This document shows positions 24,901 to 39,045 of a DNA stretch of 64,000 bases, piece after piece; the stretch's first letter is position 1, and the number at the start of each line of letters is the position of its first letter. The notes beneath the pieces are model-generated. The model had not been told where the DNA came from. It made no database searches and saw nothing but the letters and a program-made list of their open reading frames with translations. Made by a program: the position numbers and the translations under genes. The stretch spans positions 116,378,235-116,442,234 of the forward strand of contig CM070874.1 in the NCBI GenBank assembly GCA_036365515.1, given 5' to 3'. Source of the stretch: Torymus aiolomorphi. Taxonomy: Eukaryota; Arthropoda; Insecta; Hymenoptera; Torymidae.

Positions 24901-25540
24901 TCTCCTCTATCTTCTTATTTTTTGCTCCGCCTCTGTCTTTTCTCCTTTATCTTTGGCATATAACTGTTCGGTGCGCTTTCCTGTTTGTTGCTATCCATCA
25001 TCTGTTTATCGTTAAATTTTCGATTAATATTATTATTTTTTACACTCGATCTTATGCAATATTTATTATATACAATATGCTACAAAAGAATTTTTCACAT
25101 TCAAACATTAATTTTTATTGTTAAATCTATTTTATATTTCAAATTCTCTAATTAGCTCAATTTCAAATTATACTTGAATAATTCATGCCAAATTTTAGAC
25201 TCATATTTTCCTTCCGTAGTATATATACCAACCTTATACGCAAGCCTCGATGGAAATGTAAAAATTCATCAAAATCTCGGTTAAAGAAATTTTTTCCATT
25301 ATAAAGCTCGTTTTTCGGCAAAAAGAGGGAAAAATCAAAATCAAATTTCTTCATAAAATTATAATTAATACCAAAATAATTAAAAATACATCTGTATCAA
25401 ATACATTGCCATCAAAATCTCAATGGCTTATCAATTCACATACCGTATAGTTCCTCCGTACACTGCATTCTTGTCCTCAAATCCAAATTGCGCTAAACCT
25501 TGCACCAACCCCATTTCTCCTTTTTTATTTCTCAACATTG
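24901..25540. other. AT-rich spacer
   Basis: I see nothing supported here. Confidence 0.3.
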
Positions 25541-25544
25541 TTTT

Positions 25545-26640
<1,096 letters not shown>

Positions 26641-27660
26641 CTAAGGCGTTCACCACTTGTCGTTGCGATCAGTCTGATTGAATGATGCTTTATAAAATGA
26701 AGATTAGTTATTTAGAACTTGGAGGAGACAAATGAGTGGCTGTTCTTTGGTCATAACTGCTGCTTGTAAAGTGAGAAACATAATAATGAACTTATAAATA
26801 ATATTTCCTTATATATTTACGTAAATATTTACATAGTATATTTGGAGTAATTATAAATGTATAACAAGATTTGAGTACATACTGTTCATAACATACGTCA
26901 AAAAGAAAAAATCTTGAGGAGTAATATTAGTCTTTAAAAATATTTGTCATGTACAGAAATTTTGTTAATAATTAAAATAGGGGAAAACTAACGGTCGTAA
27001 GCTTAAAAATATAAATTTTTTTATACATAACATTTCCGTGGAAAGTATTTTAAACATAAAAAAGGTTTCATAAATCTCTTTAAAATTTGTCGCCTAACAT
27101 TGTCATTTTTAATAGTTCGAGTGACATTGCTTGGTAGGTAACTCACAATGTAAACAGGACAATTATTTTAAAACTACTTTGTCGAAGTAATATATTGTCT
27201 TTTAGGTTTTTAATGCAAAATTACATTATAATTTTCTAATTCATATCTAGTGAGAAATTTTACCAAAACGGTTTTATAATTTTATATTTAAACGCTTTAT
27301 GTAGGAGTTTTATCACACGCGATACTTTCAAATCAGCGAGTGTTGTTTTGTGATTATGAACTTTTTTACATCGTACAAAGTTACGTATAAGGAAATGTCG
27401 TGTGTAGCACCGATAAAGATTATATTATTTTTTTTTATCGTTTAACAGTTTTATTTTTCATGAAACAGTAGTCTGATTTGACAACAACAATTTTAAAATT
27501 GTCTAATTCTTACACTTTAATATACTATATACTAATACAAGCCAGTCTTTCTAATAAAACGTTAAAATTTATTTGAAACCCATGGAACCCCTAATATTAT
27601 AATATACTCATAAAAACATCTCTTAAATCGACAAAGAACAGCCGAGAGCACAACATTTTC
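26641..27660. other. AT-rich spacer, no gene seen
   Basis: I found no coding or repeat signal. Confidence 0.3.
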
Positions 27661-27679
27661 AGCACTACAATACGCACTT

Positions 27680-28099
27680 AGCAGGTACACTCTTCTCACT
27701 GTGAAAGTGCGAAACTATCCGCACAAATCGCACCATAAAACCCGCGCCACTTCGCCGATTACGACGGGGCAGCCAGAACCTCTGCAAAAACGCGCGAAGA
27801 TCGAACCATCGGCACATTGTCATTACGAAGCGGAAGCTGCGCGACGGGCGCGACGCCGACAAGAAACGACGCGCGCGGCGCGGGCACTGATTATCGCTCG
27901 TGCGCACCGATATAATTAGTGTATAAGAGCAGACCGAGAAAAGCGGCACCAGCCGCAACAACTCTTTCCGCACCTCCGCCCGATCGCAAGAAAATCCGGC
28001 AGTAAACCGCGATCCTCGCAGCGGTGCTCGTAACAAGGGCGCGGGCGCGGTAGGCCGTAAACGGCGCTTCTTTGTCGCGTCCGAGAAAAAGAGCCGTGC

Positions 28100-28137
<38 letters not shown>

Positions 28138-28230
28138 GCTGGAAGAGTTTTCGAATCGAACCGCAAATACTTACGGTTATTGGAAAAGATGTCGAGCAAA
28201 GTGGAACTACGCGTAAAACTTTAGCGAGTA
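27680..28230. promoter_or_regulatory. GC-rich island with (GA)n
   Basis: CpG-rich sequence with a GA run at 28105-28134. A minus-strand open frame of 189 codons crosses it (27665-28234) but runs through the microsatellite and has no recognisable domain. I treat it as composition-driven. Confidence 0.35.
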
Positions 28231-28329
28231 TCAAGAGAAATGTTCTTACTCATTATAGTAGTTAATTTTTGTATTAATTATGTGTGTGTATGTGTGGGTG
28301 CCCGCGCAAAAAAAAAGATTAAGTTGCCA

Positions 28330-28490
28330 ATATATTGCTCAGAGTATGAGCAGTATGTGGGCATCATATGGGCCATACATCGGATGTATGGGCAATATGT
28401 GGGCCATATGTCGCTCCGGTGCTCGAGCCATGTATTGGCCATACTATTTTCCATATAACATTCATGATGTGGCCCATATCAAGGAGCGCG
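28330..28490 (+). repeat. GGCCATATG-rich dispersed repeat (inverse of about 35095-35165)
   Basis: The segment repeats words such as ATGGGCCATAC, GGGCAATATG and GTGGGCCATATG. About 80 bp from GGGCAATATGTGGGCC on resemble the reverse complement of 35095-35165, including the shared CTCCGGYGC core. Confidence 0.5.
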
Positions 28491-28789
28491 GGAGCGCTCC
28501 GAAGGCAAGTATAGAAGAGCCTTAGGAGTGACCGCGCGATGATATACATTGAAATGGATGTACGAGAAAAAAAATCAATGCACTTTACCTATTGCGTTAG
28601 TTTCAATATATACATATCCTCTTAATCGAAAGCCATTTCATTGCTCTACTCAAATCAAAAGATTTTATTTAAAAAGATTATCTCATTTAAAAGATATAGA
28701 GAGCTGAATTTTTTTATGTCCACTTTCCGATTCTAAATTTTCTCCATAGTTTCAGACTCTCATCCGGTGTTGCGACTTCCTGTCACGTG

Positions 28790-28795
<6 letters not shown>

Positions 28796-28835
<40 letters not shown>
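28796..28835. repeat. (AT)n microsatellite
   Basis: A short AT dinucleotide run. Confidence 0.95.
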
Positions 28836-28841
<6 letters not shown>

Positions 28842-28960
28842 CAGACACACACGAACGCACGCCCATACATAATGACCTAACCTTACGCATCTCTCAACAT
28901 ATAACATATATATATATACATATACACAATATCACGGATGATTGTTTATGAATCGTTCCC

Positions 28961-29084
28961 ACGGTATGCCTGACACCGCCACGACACCGTAAAATACTAT
29001 ACTAGGGATGTATACCTATATATATATATTATAGATATACATCCCTATAGTATTTCGGTGTCGTATCGGTGTCAGGCATACCGT
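28961..29084. repeat. Hairpin-forming inverted repeat
   Basis: ACGGTATGCCTGACACCG and the following roughly 35 bp on the left are mirrored on the right, with a TATA-rich centre near 29022. It may be a small MITE; no duplication was identified. Confidence 0.75.
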
Positions 29085-29104
29085 AGAGAATGACTCTATA
29101 GTAA

Positions 29105-29108
<4 letters not shown>

Positions 29109-29175
<67 letters not shown>
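29109..29175. repeat. (GT)n then (TA)n microsatellite
   Basis: A GT run of about 52 bp followed by a short TA run. Confidence 0.95.
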
Positions 29176-29315
29176 TCGTTTCAATAATCATCAAAGATCT
29201 GAGGAAGTCGACTGACGAAAAGAATAAAAGATTTATTTACGAGCATTCGTTTCAATAATCATCAAAGATCTGAGGAAGTCGACTGACGAAAAGAATAAAA
29301 GATTTATTTACGAGC
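29174..29315 (+). repeat. Exact 71-bp tandem duplication with hammerhead-like core
   Basis: Units 29174-29244 and 29245-29315 are identical. Each contains CTGAGGA, a short GTC/GAC stem and GAAA, in the order of the hammerhead ribozyme core (CUGANGA - stem II - GAAA). Such motifs are known in the terminal repeats of Penelope-like elements. I could not build convincing stems I and III, so the unit may be a degenerate ribozyme. Confidence 0.5.
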
Positions 29316-29919
29316 ATCAATGAGGCAACAACATTTTTTAGATAAGTATTAAAATGACTAAATGTTAAATAGTAATTTTTTTAAAGAATTGATACTTTGT
29401 GAAAATTTTTATTTACAGATAAGTAAGAAAATTTTTTCGGAGTCATTAAAATTTGATGAGCAGCTGATGTATCAAACTATGAGGAGAAAAATTTAATCTT
29501 ATAAGGTAAGGTAAAACAGCATTATGTCAACAATTTTTTTTGTTTAATTAAAATTATAAAGTTAATTTTATTTTTTTTTATTCTAGGTTAGGTTGTGTTA
29601 TTTATATAAATCTAAGTGAAATAGAATAGGACTGTGCCATTAATATTACTATACCAATTACAGAAACAGTGATTTTATTGAAATACAAAGAGCAAGAGTT
29701 ATTGAAGAACAGAAGTACTGGTTATAGAAAAAAGAATAGTAAATGCGAAAGATGAATTATGGCGTACGAAATTTCTAAATGAAATATATAAAAAATACAG
29801 TTTTCAATGGAGTAGAAGTATAGTAGATATATATTTTTTATATATACTACAATATAATTTATGATGCCGATTTGAAATTATATACTACAATATAATTTAT
29901 GATGCCGATTTGAAATATT

Positions 29920-30890
29920 GGTCTGAGCGTTGGTTTAGAAAGCATCGTGTCATCTTTAAAAAACTTAGCCGATATCAGTGTTGTGCATATTTATTCAAGT
30001 GCCAATGAAAAAATTATGTCTAATGAACATGGAAATACGAAAAAGGGTAAAAATGATGTGTTATTGTGAAAATTTCAAGAAATGAAAGTGCTCAGTTAAT
30101 CTGTTTTATGATTTTCTCACGGTAGGAGATGTCAAAATGTTTCAGAGACGTTTTAGTATATATTTATTTTTTCTATACAAGATTCAGATAATAATAATGC
30201 TTAATTCATCAACTGGTTGCGTTTGTTTTTAATTTTACAAGATTATGTTAAAATATAGTAGCGGTATGATGTGTTAAATGAAGTGTGTAATTTAGAACCT
30301 CTACTTAAAATCAGAATTTAAAATATTGGTCAAAGCCTTGGTTAAAAAAACAGGATTTTTGTCTATACTTCAAGAAACTTAGTCGATATTAGTGCTGTTC
30401 TGTTGTAAATATTTACTTAAACACCAATTAAAAGATTATGCCAAATGAACATTAAAATACAAAAAAAGAAAAAATAATAGGTTATTGTTGTGAAAATTTC
30501 AACAAATAAAAATGCTCAGTTAATCTAATGTTATAATTTTCTCACGATGGGAGACGTCAAAATGTTTCAGAGAAGTTCTCAGCAATTCTTAGTTCATAAA
30601 CTGATTGTTTTTAATTTTACAAGATGTGTGGCAATCATGGATAATTCAATGAATAATTATATTAAGATGTTTTACATTTTCTACTATAAAAGAATGTCGA
30701 GAAACCTTTTTTGGCTCAATGATTCTTAGTTCATAAACTTTTGTTTTTAATTTTGTAAGATGTGTCTGATCGGTTCTTAATTCAAGTGGTTTATATTGAA
30801 AACTTCAACGAATCCAAGTTTTGAAAATTATTATTTTATAACTAATGATTGGCTTATGGTGAGGGGCGCCAAATGTTTCAGTGGAGCCAT
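29920..30890 (+). repeat. Degenerate roughly 400-bp direct repeats (two plus a partial)
   Basis: The block around GATGTCAAAATGTTTCAGAGA (30128) recurs at 30550 with its upstream 200 bp (AATATTGGTC..., CTTAG(C/T)CGATAT), and a partial third copy lies at 30838-30890. Similarity is moderate, and the copies are non-coding. Confidence 0.6.
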
Positions 30891-31282
30891 CTGTTCTGTG
30901 AATATATGAGCAAGGTTTTCTTTAAAAAGAAAGCATTAATATTTTTCCTCGAAAGTATTTAATTTATAAATTTCTTTAAATTAAAGTAGAAATAACTTTA
31001 ATGAGAGCTTAAATATTTTTTTAAAACAATCAACACGGTTTTTAAAATCTAATTTCTTAAGTACGTTTTAACAATACAATTTTTCTAGTCCTTTTAATTC
31101 TTCTAGTCTAATCTATTCAATAAGCTCTCTATACAAATGATAATAATTTTTTTCATGACTACAAATAATAATTTTTGTTAGTATAAAACTTTCTACGAAA
31201 GTATAAAATAAGGCAAGTATAAACATTTTTCCTTTATAATCTACTCTCCCTCCCACTCTTCGCCCGCCCTCTCTCGCCCTCT

Positions 31283-31292
31283 ACCCCCCCCG

Positions 31293-31373
<81 letters not shown>

Positions 31374-31384
31374 CTCTCTCTCTC
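31283..31384. repeat. (CT)n in left palindrome arm
   Basis: A CT run whose mirror is the (GA)n at about 34748-34838. It separates two direct copies of a roughly 230-bp block. Confidence 0.95.
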
Positions 31385-31756
31385 AATATCCGTCAAACTC
31401 TGTATCAAAAACTTTAATGAGAGCTTAAATATTTTTTTAATAGAATTAACACGTTTAAAAAAATTCTTTTTAAGTACGTTTTAACAACAATTTTTGTCTA
31501 GTCTTTTTATTTCTTCCAATCTCATCTATTCAATAAGCACTCTCTGCAAATGATAATAATTTTTTCATGACTGTACAAATAATAATATTGTTAATATAAA
31601 ACTTTCTATGAAAGTATAAAATAAGGCAACTATAGACGTTTTTTCTGTATAATATCTATTAAATAATAATATTTATGATTTTGTAAAAGAAATAAAAAAA
31701 TACCAGTGAAAAAGTCTTTTACTTCTTTGAGTCATTGTATAATGAACAAATTATAT

Positions 31757-32516
31757 GTAAGTAAGTACATTCAAATTGTTCACTGCAAATCAGACAAATG
31801 AAAGTTGTGAAATCAATTATCGATAGTCAAGTAATGCAAACCACTCTCGGAAACTACTGTATGACTGTTCTCAGAAATGTATTCAAATTTGTTAATCTTT
31901 CTGTACAAATTAAACACAAGAAAGTACTGAAATCAATTTATTGTAGTCAAGTACCCATAAGTTAACTTGACTGACATAATACAACTTTTCGTACCTACTC
32001 ATCAAACATATTCAGCCAGCGAGCATAAATTACTACTTAACGCCCAAGGGGCGTAATAGCTCATATATACAGCTCTTACAAAACTTTATAGAACCTACGC
32101 ACTTTACGTCCATGTGGGAAAAATTATTTGAATTGTATAATATTATATATAAGTACATTCAAATTATTCATTGTAAATCAAACAAACGAACGTTGTGAAA
32201 TCAATTACCGATAGTCAAGTAATGCAAACAACTCTGCGAAACAATTGTATAACTGTTCTCAGAAATGTATTCAAATTTGTTCATTCTTCTATACAAATTA
32301 AACACAAGGAAGTTCTGGAATCAGTTTATTGTAGTCAAGTACCCATAGGTTAACTTGACTGACATAATACAACTTTTAGTACCTACTCATCAAACATATT
32401 CAGCCAGCGAGGATAAAGTACTACTTAACGCTTAACAGGCGCAATAGCTCACATACTCCTACAAAACTTTATAGAACCTACGCACTTTACGCCCATATGG
32501 GCGAAAATTATTTTAA
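31757..32516. repeat. Two direct copies of a roughly 388-bp unit in the left arm
   Basis: AGTACATTCAAATT opens copies near 31765 and 32152. Both pass through CAAGTACCCATA and CAGCCAGCGAG, and end in ACCTACGCACTTTACG. The same pair, inverted, lies at about 33613-34370. Confidence 0.85.
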
Positions 32517-32769
32517 TCATATAACTACTATGCCTTCTTTTTATTTCTAAAATTCATAAGAATTCAGATATTTACGAAAAGTCAAAGCCTATATAAAAAA
32601 ATTACATAGTTACCACCATATCACCATTTTTCATTATTCTTTCTCAATTTTGAAATTTCTATAATATTACGCATCTTGGGAGGGCAATAGAAGTCTATAG
32701 AGCTGCTCTAGCAGGGGTGGTCTTCCAATCTCCCATACATACTTGGCGGGCCCGACGGTTTGCAGTTTA

Positions 32770-33359
32770 AGGTGTAGACATGATCATTTTCATATAAATA
32801 TTCATATGTTTACAGATCAGATAAAATGAATAAATAGGTTGCTTCTACATATTAAATACTAATACGTATTGAATGTATTACTCTGTTTTTAAATAGAAAG
32901 TGCAAACCCGCATGAAAATATCATATGAGATCTCATATAAGATCTCATGAGATCCCATAATATGTAAAATTGCAGATGACATCACATATATCATACCTCA
33001 TATGAGATCTGATGTCTGAAATACTCATATAAAATCTCACATGAAATTTACACGTTGGAAAAGGATAAAAAATTAGTGGCTTATACAATGGTTAGTAAAA
33101 TCTAAAGCACTTTTGAGTAGACTATAAATTTGATGTATTTTTTATATCAGATTCCCGCTTAAAAAAAACGGACACAAGGAAAAATATTTTGGGTAATGGA
33201 AGTACATCATGAGATTTTGCACATGTAGGGATATTATATTTAAACGGTATCAATTCAAAATTAGAGCCAATGTAATTATTTATAGTGGACTTATAAGTAT
33301 AAACATTGTTAATGAATTTATGCAATAATATAGTATTCTACATTTACAAAGCTCACCGG
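32770..33359. other. Loop of the large palindrome
   Basis: The loop has a cluster of ATGAGATC/GATCTCAT words at about 32915-33045 that is itself partly palindromic. A 67-codon minus-strand frame (33122-33325) is not recognised. Confidence 0.4.
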
Positions 33360-34759
33360 TAAACTGCAAACCGTCGGGCCCGCCAAGTATGTATGGGAGA
33401 TTGGAAGACCACCCCTGCTAGAGCAGCTCTATAGACTTCTATTGCCCTCCCAAGATGCGTAATATTATAGAAATTTCAAAATTGAGAAAGAATAATGAAA
33501 AATGGTGATATGGTGGTAACTATGTAATTTTTTTATATAGGCTTTGACTTTTCGTAAATATCTGAATTCTTATGAATTTTAGAAATAAAAAGAAGGCATA
33601 GTAGTTATATGATTAAAATAATTTTCGCCCATATGGGCGTAAAGTGCGTAGGTTCTATAAAGTTTTGTAGGAGTATGTGAGCTATTGCGCCTGTTAAGCG
33701 TTAAGTAGTACTTTATCCTCGCTGGCTGAATATGTTTGATGAGTAGGTACTAAAAGTTGTATTATGTCAGTCAAGTTAACCTATGGGTACTTGACTACAA
33801 TAAACTGATTCCAGAACTTCCTTGTGTTTAATTTGTATAGAAGAATGAACAAATTTGAATACATTTCTGAGAACAGTTATACAATTGTTTCGCAGAGTTG
33901 TTTGCATTACTTGACTATCGGTAATTGATTTCACAACGTTCGTTTGTTTGATTTACAATGAATAATTTGAATGTACTTATATATAATATTATACAATTCA
34001 AATAATTTTTCCCACATGGACGTAAAGTGCGTAGGTTCTATAAAGTTTTGTAAGAGCTGTATATATGAGCTATTACGCCCCTTGGGCGTTAAGTAGTAAT
34101 TTATGCTCGCTGGCTGAATATGTTTGATGAGTAGGTACGAAAAGTTGTATTATGTCAGTCAAGTTAACTTATGGGTACTTGACTACAATAAATTGATTTC
34201 AGTACTTTCTTGTGTTTAATTTGTACAGAAAGATTAACAAATTTGAATACATTTCTGAGAACAGTCATACAGTAGTTTCCGAGAGTGGTTTGCATTACTT
34301 GACTATCGATAATTGATTTCACAACTTTCATTTGTCTGATTTGCAGTGAACAATTTGAATGTACTTACTTACATATAATTTGTTCATTATACAATGACTC
34401 AAAGAAGTAAAAGACTTTTTCACTGGTATTTTTTTGATTTCTTTTACAAAATCATAAATATTATTATTTAATAGATATTATACAGAGAAAAACGTCTATA
34501 GTTGCCTTATTTTATACTTTCATAGAAAGTTTTATATTAACAATATTATTATTTGTACAGTCATGAAAAAAATTATTATCATTTGCAGAGAGTGCTTATT
34601 GAATAGATGAGATTGGAAGAAATAAAAAGACTAGACAAAAATTGTGTTGTTAAAACGTACTTAAAAAAGAATTTTTTTAAACGTGTTAATTGTATTAAAA
34701 AATATTTAAGCTCTCATTAAAGTTTTTGATACAGAGTTTGACGGATAGTGAGAGAGAGG

Positions 34760-34838
<79 letters not shown>
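34760..34838. repeat. (GA)n in right palindrome arm
   Basis: The mirror of the left-arm CT run. Confidence 0.95.
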
Positions 34839-35094
34839 GGGGGCGGGCGAGGGCGAGAGAGGGCCGGCGAAGAGTGGGAGGGAGAGTAGATTATAAAGGA
34901 AAAATGTTTATACTTGCCTTATTTTATACTTTCGTAGAAAGTTTTATACTAACAAAAATTATTATTTGTAGTCATGAAAAAAATTATTATCATTTGTATA
35001 GAGAGCTTATTGAATAGATTAGACTAGAAGAATTAAAAGGACTAGAAATTTCTTATTCTTGGAGCTATATATAAATAAGAATTTATATAACAAT

Positions 35095-35165
35095 TATATG
35101 GGGAATACTATGGCGAATATTTTGCTCCGGCGCCGGAGAAACATATGGCCGATATATTGTCCATA
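35095..35165 (-). repeat. GGCCATATG-type repeat, inverted copy
   Basis: Its reverse complement resembles 28400-28470, with shared words GGCCATATG, CTCCGGYGC and GCCATA. Confidence 0.5.
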
Positions 35166-35513
35166 TATCGATAATAAATTTTTCTTTACGCGGTGTGGGT
35201 GGATGTATGTACACATGTGTGTGTATGGGGATTAAACTAAATTAAATAGCTATAAATGAAAGTGAAAATAAAAAACAAACAAATGTGTTTTATATTTGTT
35301 CTATATTTAAAAATACATATATATTTTATATTTCGATGTATTATACATTTTATTATATTGACTATATATTACATATTCGAACTTTTCGAAATCATTTACA
35401 ATGTTCCACTCGTGTATACACTAAGATTTGCCGGTGATGAACCGTCACGATGCATTTTAGGTTTTAAACTCAAATAAACTTGTTTCAGATATAGCCAAGA
35501 GGTCCAGACTGTG

Positions 35514-35654
35514 TACACTGAGAGAAGAATATGTTTATATTTAACATGGTATTTTAACTATTAACATGGCATTCTAACTATCAACATATATATTTTAATA
35601 GTTACAATGCCACGTTAAATACAAACATTTTGAGAAAAAATTTCTCTCTGTGTA
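35514..35654. mobile_element. Small palindromic MITE (TACACTGAGAGAA ends)
   Basis: The ends TACACTGAGAGAA and TTTCTCTCTGTGTA are inverted, and the interior is a palindrome around TAACATGGCATTCTAACTAT. The same terminal type flanks the larger element at 44369-44802. Confidence 0.6.
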
Positions 35655-36170
35655 GACTGTAAAAATTAATAATGATTTATAAAATATACCTGAAATATTA
35701 AAAATTACACATTTAATTATATATTGTTTTTATAGCTTATTATCTGACAGTTCATGCCGAAAAAAAACCATTAGTTTATTCATTGTGCGAAAATATTTCT
35801 TTAACACGTTGTATAGGTTCGATGTAAAAATGTTTATTATTGAAATTAAAATTGATATAAGGAATCAATAGATAAAGTTGATGGAAGCCACATGCGAATG
35901 AATTAGCAGCAGTTTTCTTTAATTATAATGTTTACATAGATGCGGATATACTTATACAAGAAGCAGTACATATGGTGGCCTGATTCTAAGCTTTACAAGA
36001 CTATTATTTAATCATATATTGTAAATAATATAAATAATTACCAACATGAAATGTTAATTTTCCTCTTGCGCATGCGCATGCTAAGATCCCAAGGTAAAAC
36101 TTGCAAAGCCATCACATTACGTATTCAACAATATATATAATACAGCGCAAAACTTTTCCCCCGCGGTTGT
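35655..36170. other. AT-rich spacer
   Basis: No gene seen. A GAAGCCACATGCGAATGAAT-like word near 35885 recalls repeats near 43480 and 63560. Confidence 0.3.
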
Positions 36171-36289
36171 CATAACTTGAAACCTTCCGGGAATTTCTGA
36201 AAAAAAAAATAGCGACACTAAGGATGAACACGAGCGACTGGGAGAAAATCGCCGTGTGTGGCTTGTCGAAATGTCAATCAACAGCGACT

Positions 36290-36430
36290 TGAACTGTGCA
36301 AGTCTTGCGGGCTCATATAAAGCGCGCGCGCGCGAGCAACGTATAATAAGCGGCTGTTCATCAGCGACGGTCGCGAGGAGAAAAGTCGAGAAAGAACGAA
36401 CGCTCGTGCGAGTGAGCTTCGAGGTTCCTC
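36290..36430 (+). promoter_or_regulatory. Possible TATA promoter in a GC-rich island
   Basis: CATATAAAGCG lies at about 36314 in GC-rich sequence, with a CATCAGCG initiator-like word about 35 bp downstream. No downstream gene could be assigned, so this is tentative. Confidence 0.25.
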
Positions 36431-36599
36431 ACTAAATGTTGCTTTTCAAATATTTACGGGTCTTTGATGCTACGGCTGCCTGTCTGTACACTTTAGTCGT
36501 TCCATTTTTTATGTTTCCGAAAAGCAATCTATAGGCAAATAGCCGTGTAACGATGTAAAAAATAATGTACATGTGACAAATAATATAAACAACCGACAT

Positions 36600-36910
36600 A
36601 ATTTTTGAACGTATACATCTTATGCAAATACTAATAGAATTACTCAAAAAACATTTAGAGTATAGTAATTACATGTACGGAGCGTCTGACAATCCTGTTT
36701 AAAAAAAAAAAAAAATACTTAGAAATTATTTAATTAAATAAAAACAGCAATGCCGGTAAGTAGGAATCTGCATTTGTATAATTTTAATCTAGTTTTTAAA
36801 CGTGCATATCTGATAGAAATGCTAACGAAATCACTCAAAAAAATTTCTAAGCATAGTATTTACATATACGGAGCGCCTGACAAAATTGTTTTTCTAAATA
36901 TACGTTCGAA
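36600..36910. repeat. Tandem and dispersed repeat (related to 20240-20520)
   Basis: ACGGAGCGTCTGACAA and ACGGAGCGCCTGACAA, each preceded by an (A/T)CTCAAAAAA word, mark two direct copies about 190 bp apart. Parts resemble the repeat in the Ig gene's intron 3. Confidence 0.6.
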
Positions 36911-37179
36911 TATTAGTTTATTAAATAATGAAATTGGGTTGATTTTGGACTTCACATCACCTGAATCACTCAATACTTGAATAAACTAAGAATACTTCAT
37001 TGTGAAATTGATGAATCCATTTAATATGGAATATTTTGTGTAGCTACACTTCTAGATTCCATTTCAAATTAATCTTTCATGCACAAACGAATACTAATTT
37101 TAATTAACGTGTGCATCCCTGACCCATTTACCGATAAAGCACTGTTATAGGACTTAATTTTCGTACCTACTTCGCCAAA

Positions 37180-38030
37180 GAGCACACGCGAAATTCGTTT
37201 AACGAGGCGAAATTTAATCGTAAAACTCTCTCTCGCCGTATACCACTATAAATAAGGGCACACACGTCCGCTCGCAGGTGCAATAAATTAAAGACGAACA
37301 AAGTGACTGAGAAGAGATCAGACACGGATAGAGCGAGCGAGGAGGGCCGCGAAAAAGAATCGCGGGTGTGCCTGGCGCACACACATTATATGCACGTATG
37401 CAAGGAGAACTGCGGAGAGGACCGAGAGTTCTCGCGATTCTCTCACGACCTTTCCAATGCCAAGCCGCGCGGCGCTTTAATGGCTGTCTATAAAACGAAA
37501 AGAGGAGCGCGCTATTACGAGATCGCAGTCTTTCTCTCCTTCTCTCGCTCTCTCTCTCCCTCTCTCTCTGTCTTTAGAACGCCCGAGGCGTCCTTTTTTC
37601 GAGAGCCGCACTCGAAAACTTCGAGTCTCTTCCCCGGCATGTCTTGTGTACATGTATAATATATATACATCTGTGCGCGTGCGCGGGTAGAGGGATTTTC
37701 GCGGCCAAGCGAATTTTGCCTACGGGCGATCGCGAAATCTCTCCTCTCTCTCTCTCTTTTTTTCTTTCGGCCTTTTCTCATGTCGCTCGCGAACGCAGAT
37801 TTGCCTTCGGACAAACATATCGAATGCCGCGTGCTCAAGTATATGCGAGTGTGTGTTGTGGGCGGGGACATTATTACGAGGGTTAAACAATTTTTTTCTT
37901 TTCGCCTCTTGTTCGTTGTGTTTCTCGCCCTGAGTGCTGCGTTGCGGCTTGTATATATAAGCATGAGAAAATATTATTTGTACGCGAGAGAAGGCAGTCT
38001 GTTCGGGATTGTAATACCCGAATGAGCTGC
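37180..38030. promoter_or_regulatory. GC-rich, GA/CT-rich island with TATA-like site
   Basis: A CpG-rich block begins after an AT-rich spacer. CTATAAATA at about 37249 could be a core promoter facing right. The overlapping frames on both strands run through GA/CT tracts and show no domain. Confidence 0.3.
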
Positions 38031-39045
38031 TAGGTGGCGCATGCCAACTTGCAATGAAAAACATCCCACTCGGCCTAATCGCCAATCATTATTTTTACTT
38101 TGCCTACACCTATTCGCTCCGTGCATACCTGAGACCCTGGATGCAACACCTGGTGTCGTGAATCGGTCACAGCTCTCGGACGATTTAGCATTGGCTTATA
38201 AGTATGGGAAGTTGTTAAATAAACGATATAACAACGTAATCACAAATAAAATTCATTATGTTATTTGTATAATATATGTAGCTCTATAAATATAACATTA
38301 TTTTATGAAGACAAGTTTCAAGTACTCAACTTATGTATATTTAAAATACTAATTTTACCTGTGTATTTTTGAGGTTATTTTCGATACATATAGTAATACA
38401 CGCAAATCTCTGAAAGTGCTACTTTATGCCACTATGGGAGCTTCGACCGATTCTCTTATCCCCTCCAACCACATGCACGGAGCGAATACGTGGCCTACAC
38501 TTATACATTGCTTTGCTTTGTTTGCCAAAAACTTTATACTGCTTTTGACTATAATACTTACGAGAAGCTCTCGTATTATTTGCTGTACCACTTTGCTTAC
38601 GCGCTCGAATATACATTTCACGCTCACATCATATTCTTGCTATCAACCTTACCTTTGGGAACAGTTGATACAAAGACCCTTGAAGTCTTATTCCAAGTTA
38701 TTTCTCCTCGCTGACAAATCCTGCCAGTATTTACATCTAAAAAGATAGAATCACCCAGCAAACTTTTGTGTTTTTTGTCTTTATTTATTATGAAAGTTAT
38801 TCTATATTTATGTCTGATAGTGCGAATAGCAATCTTGTATATAACTCTATAAAGGTCTGAGCTTGTAAATCTTGGATTTTTAAAATATCACGAAGCTCGA
38901 ATATCAATTCATTATGGCTTAGCTTGAGAGGAGGTTTGACAATTAAATCTCACATTTTTTTCTTCATGTTGGACATGTTCAAACATTTTAAACATACTGT
39001 CACTGATAGAGGATACTGATCTATATCTTTATAGCAGGCTGCTGG
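38031..39045. other. Spacer without assigned gene
   Basis: The sequence is of mixed composition. Short frames exist on both strands, but none is recognisable. Confidence 0.3.

Larger units (their letters stand above)
31082..35047. repeat. Near-perfect palindrome of about 4 kb
   Basis: Arms 31082-32769 and 33360-35047 are reverse complements of very high identity around a 590-bp loop. Each arm contains its own direct duplications, and a CT run in the left arm matches a GA run in the right. It may be a large foldback transposon, an inverted segmental duplication or an assembly artefact. No gene lies in the arms. Confidence 0.85.

Noticed and set aside
27665..28234. 189-codon minus-strand frame
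   Set aside because: It crosses a (GA)n run in CpG-rich DNA with few stops by composition. No domain or conserved motif was recognised.
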